This document shows positions 63,716 to 64,000 of a DNA stretch of 64,000 nucleotides, piece after piece. Origin of the DNA: CAWHXG01 sp963833235 (lineage in GTDB: Bacteria > Pseudomonadota > Alphaproteobacteria > Rhodobacterales > Rhodobacteraceae); assembly GCA_963833235.1 (NCBI GenBank), contig CAWHXG010000001.1:1485600-1549599 (forward strand), read 5' to 3'. The translations under genes were made by a program, and so were the position numbers. The notes below the pieces were generated by a model. The model searched no databases and was not told the origin of the DNA. It worked only from the letters and a program-made list of their open reading frames with translations. How positions within the stretch are numbered: the first letter of the stretch is position 1; each line of letters begins with the position of its first letter.

Positions 63716-64000
63716 CTACCTTGAAGTCTCCACCTTTTTTCCGGCCACTTTTAGCAATAAAGCGCCTACCACTCCAGAAATTAAGGAGCCGACAAGGATG
63801 CCCACTTTCGCCAAAGTCTACGTAAACCAAACTCTCGGTAAAAGCCAGGTTGGCGATGAAAATGGACATCGTAAACCCAACGCCCGCCAAGATGGCAACG
63901 CCGATGATTTGCAAGTGATTGATGCCGTCGGGCAACTCCGCTAAGTTTAATTTTACGGCTAAGAAAGAGAACAAAGAGACGCCCACGAACTTGCCGACAA
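63716..64000 (-). CDS. nhaA: Na+/H+ antiporter NhaA, C-terminal part with one frameshift
   Basis: The fragment enters from the right edge. It reads FVGVSLFSFLAVKLNLAELP, INHLQIIGVAILAGVGFTMSIFIANLAFTES, the NhaA C-terminal helices, then after an extra G near 63,808 the other frame reads AKVGILVGSLISGVVGALLLK and ends VETSR with TAG at 63,716-63,718. NhaA exchanges sodium for protons across the inner membrane. The N-terminal part lies outside the window. Confidence 0.85.

Noticed and set aside
58965..64000. Horizontal transfer of Bacteroidota genes into the alphaproteobacterium
   Set aside because: No mobile element, the gene at the border is cut in mid-domain, and the composition change is abrupt. 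A misassembly explains this more simply.

Overview
The window joins two unrelated genomes. Positions 1 to about 58,975 are very GC-rich with an almost closed-packed gene layout. The gene families (Opp, Pot, Ugp and TRAP transporters, IclR regulation, opine-oxidase-like flavoproteins) point to an alphaproteobacterium, most likely Rhodobacterales. From about 58,975 to the end, base composition drops to near balance. The genes there (a Crp/Fnr regulator, a secreted lytic transglycosylase, a GMC oxidoreductase, NhaA) look like a marine Bacteroidota of the Lewinella/Saprospiraceae type. The acyl-CoA ligase gene is cut mid-domain at the junction, so I read this as an assembly chimera, probably metagenomic, and not as gene transfer.

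Layout of the alphaproteobacterial part: (i) 1-3 kb: sugar kinase (partial), glutathione transferase and an ATP-NAD-kinase-family protein. (ii) 3-9 kb: split glycine decarboxylase gcvPA/gcvPB, a DadA-like flavoprotein, a dihydrodipicolinate-synthase-family (DHDPS) aldolase and an SDR. (iii) 9-16 kb: an old-yellow enzyme, a TIM-barrel isomerase, an SDR, a hydroxyacyl-CoA-dehydrogenase-like enzyme and a two-gene opine-oxidase-like flavoenzyme (HcnA-HcnB fusion plus HcnC), followed by an IclR regulator. (iv) 16-24 kb: a sugar-type ABC transporter operon ending in a second DHDPS-family gene, two SDRs and a polysaccharide deacetylase. (v) 24-27 kb: a TRAP transporter. (vi) 27-34 kb: an Opp peptide transporter with an M24 peptidase. 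(vii) 34-40 kb: an isochorismatase hydrolase, a glutamine-synthetase-like ligase and a Pot-type transporter. (viii) 40-46 kb: a BTAD regulator fused to an alpha/beta hydrolase, ureide genes (allE-like, allA-like) and a galactose/arabinose dehydrogenase with a ketoglutarate-semialdehyde dehydrogenase. (ix) 46-58 kb: a long reverse-strand operon of four FAD oxidoreductases, a small 2Fe-2S protein, an SDR and a second Opp transporter with fused ATPases.

The most interesting signal is a 15-bp inverted-repeat operator, consensus near GTKCGCNNNGCGAAC, found at nine positions in seven promoter regions between 2.97 and 36.37 kb. These sites precede gcvPA, the OYE/isomerase pair, the SDR/opine-oxidase pair, iclR and its sugar ABC operon, the TRAP operon, the Opp-M24 operon and the Pot operon. 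One lies beside the PcaU/PobR-like iclR gene. This suggests that a single IclR regulator controls a scavenging regulon for nitrogen-containing or amino-acid-like compounds. No such site was seen from 40 to 58 kb.

Two sharply bounded blocks (about 3,251-7,452 and 36,578-40,053) carry a frameshift every few tens of bases while the encoded proteins stay conserved between the breaks. They look like uncorrected long-read or gap-filled sequence, so genes listed there as broken are probably intact in the organism.
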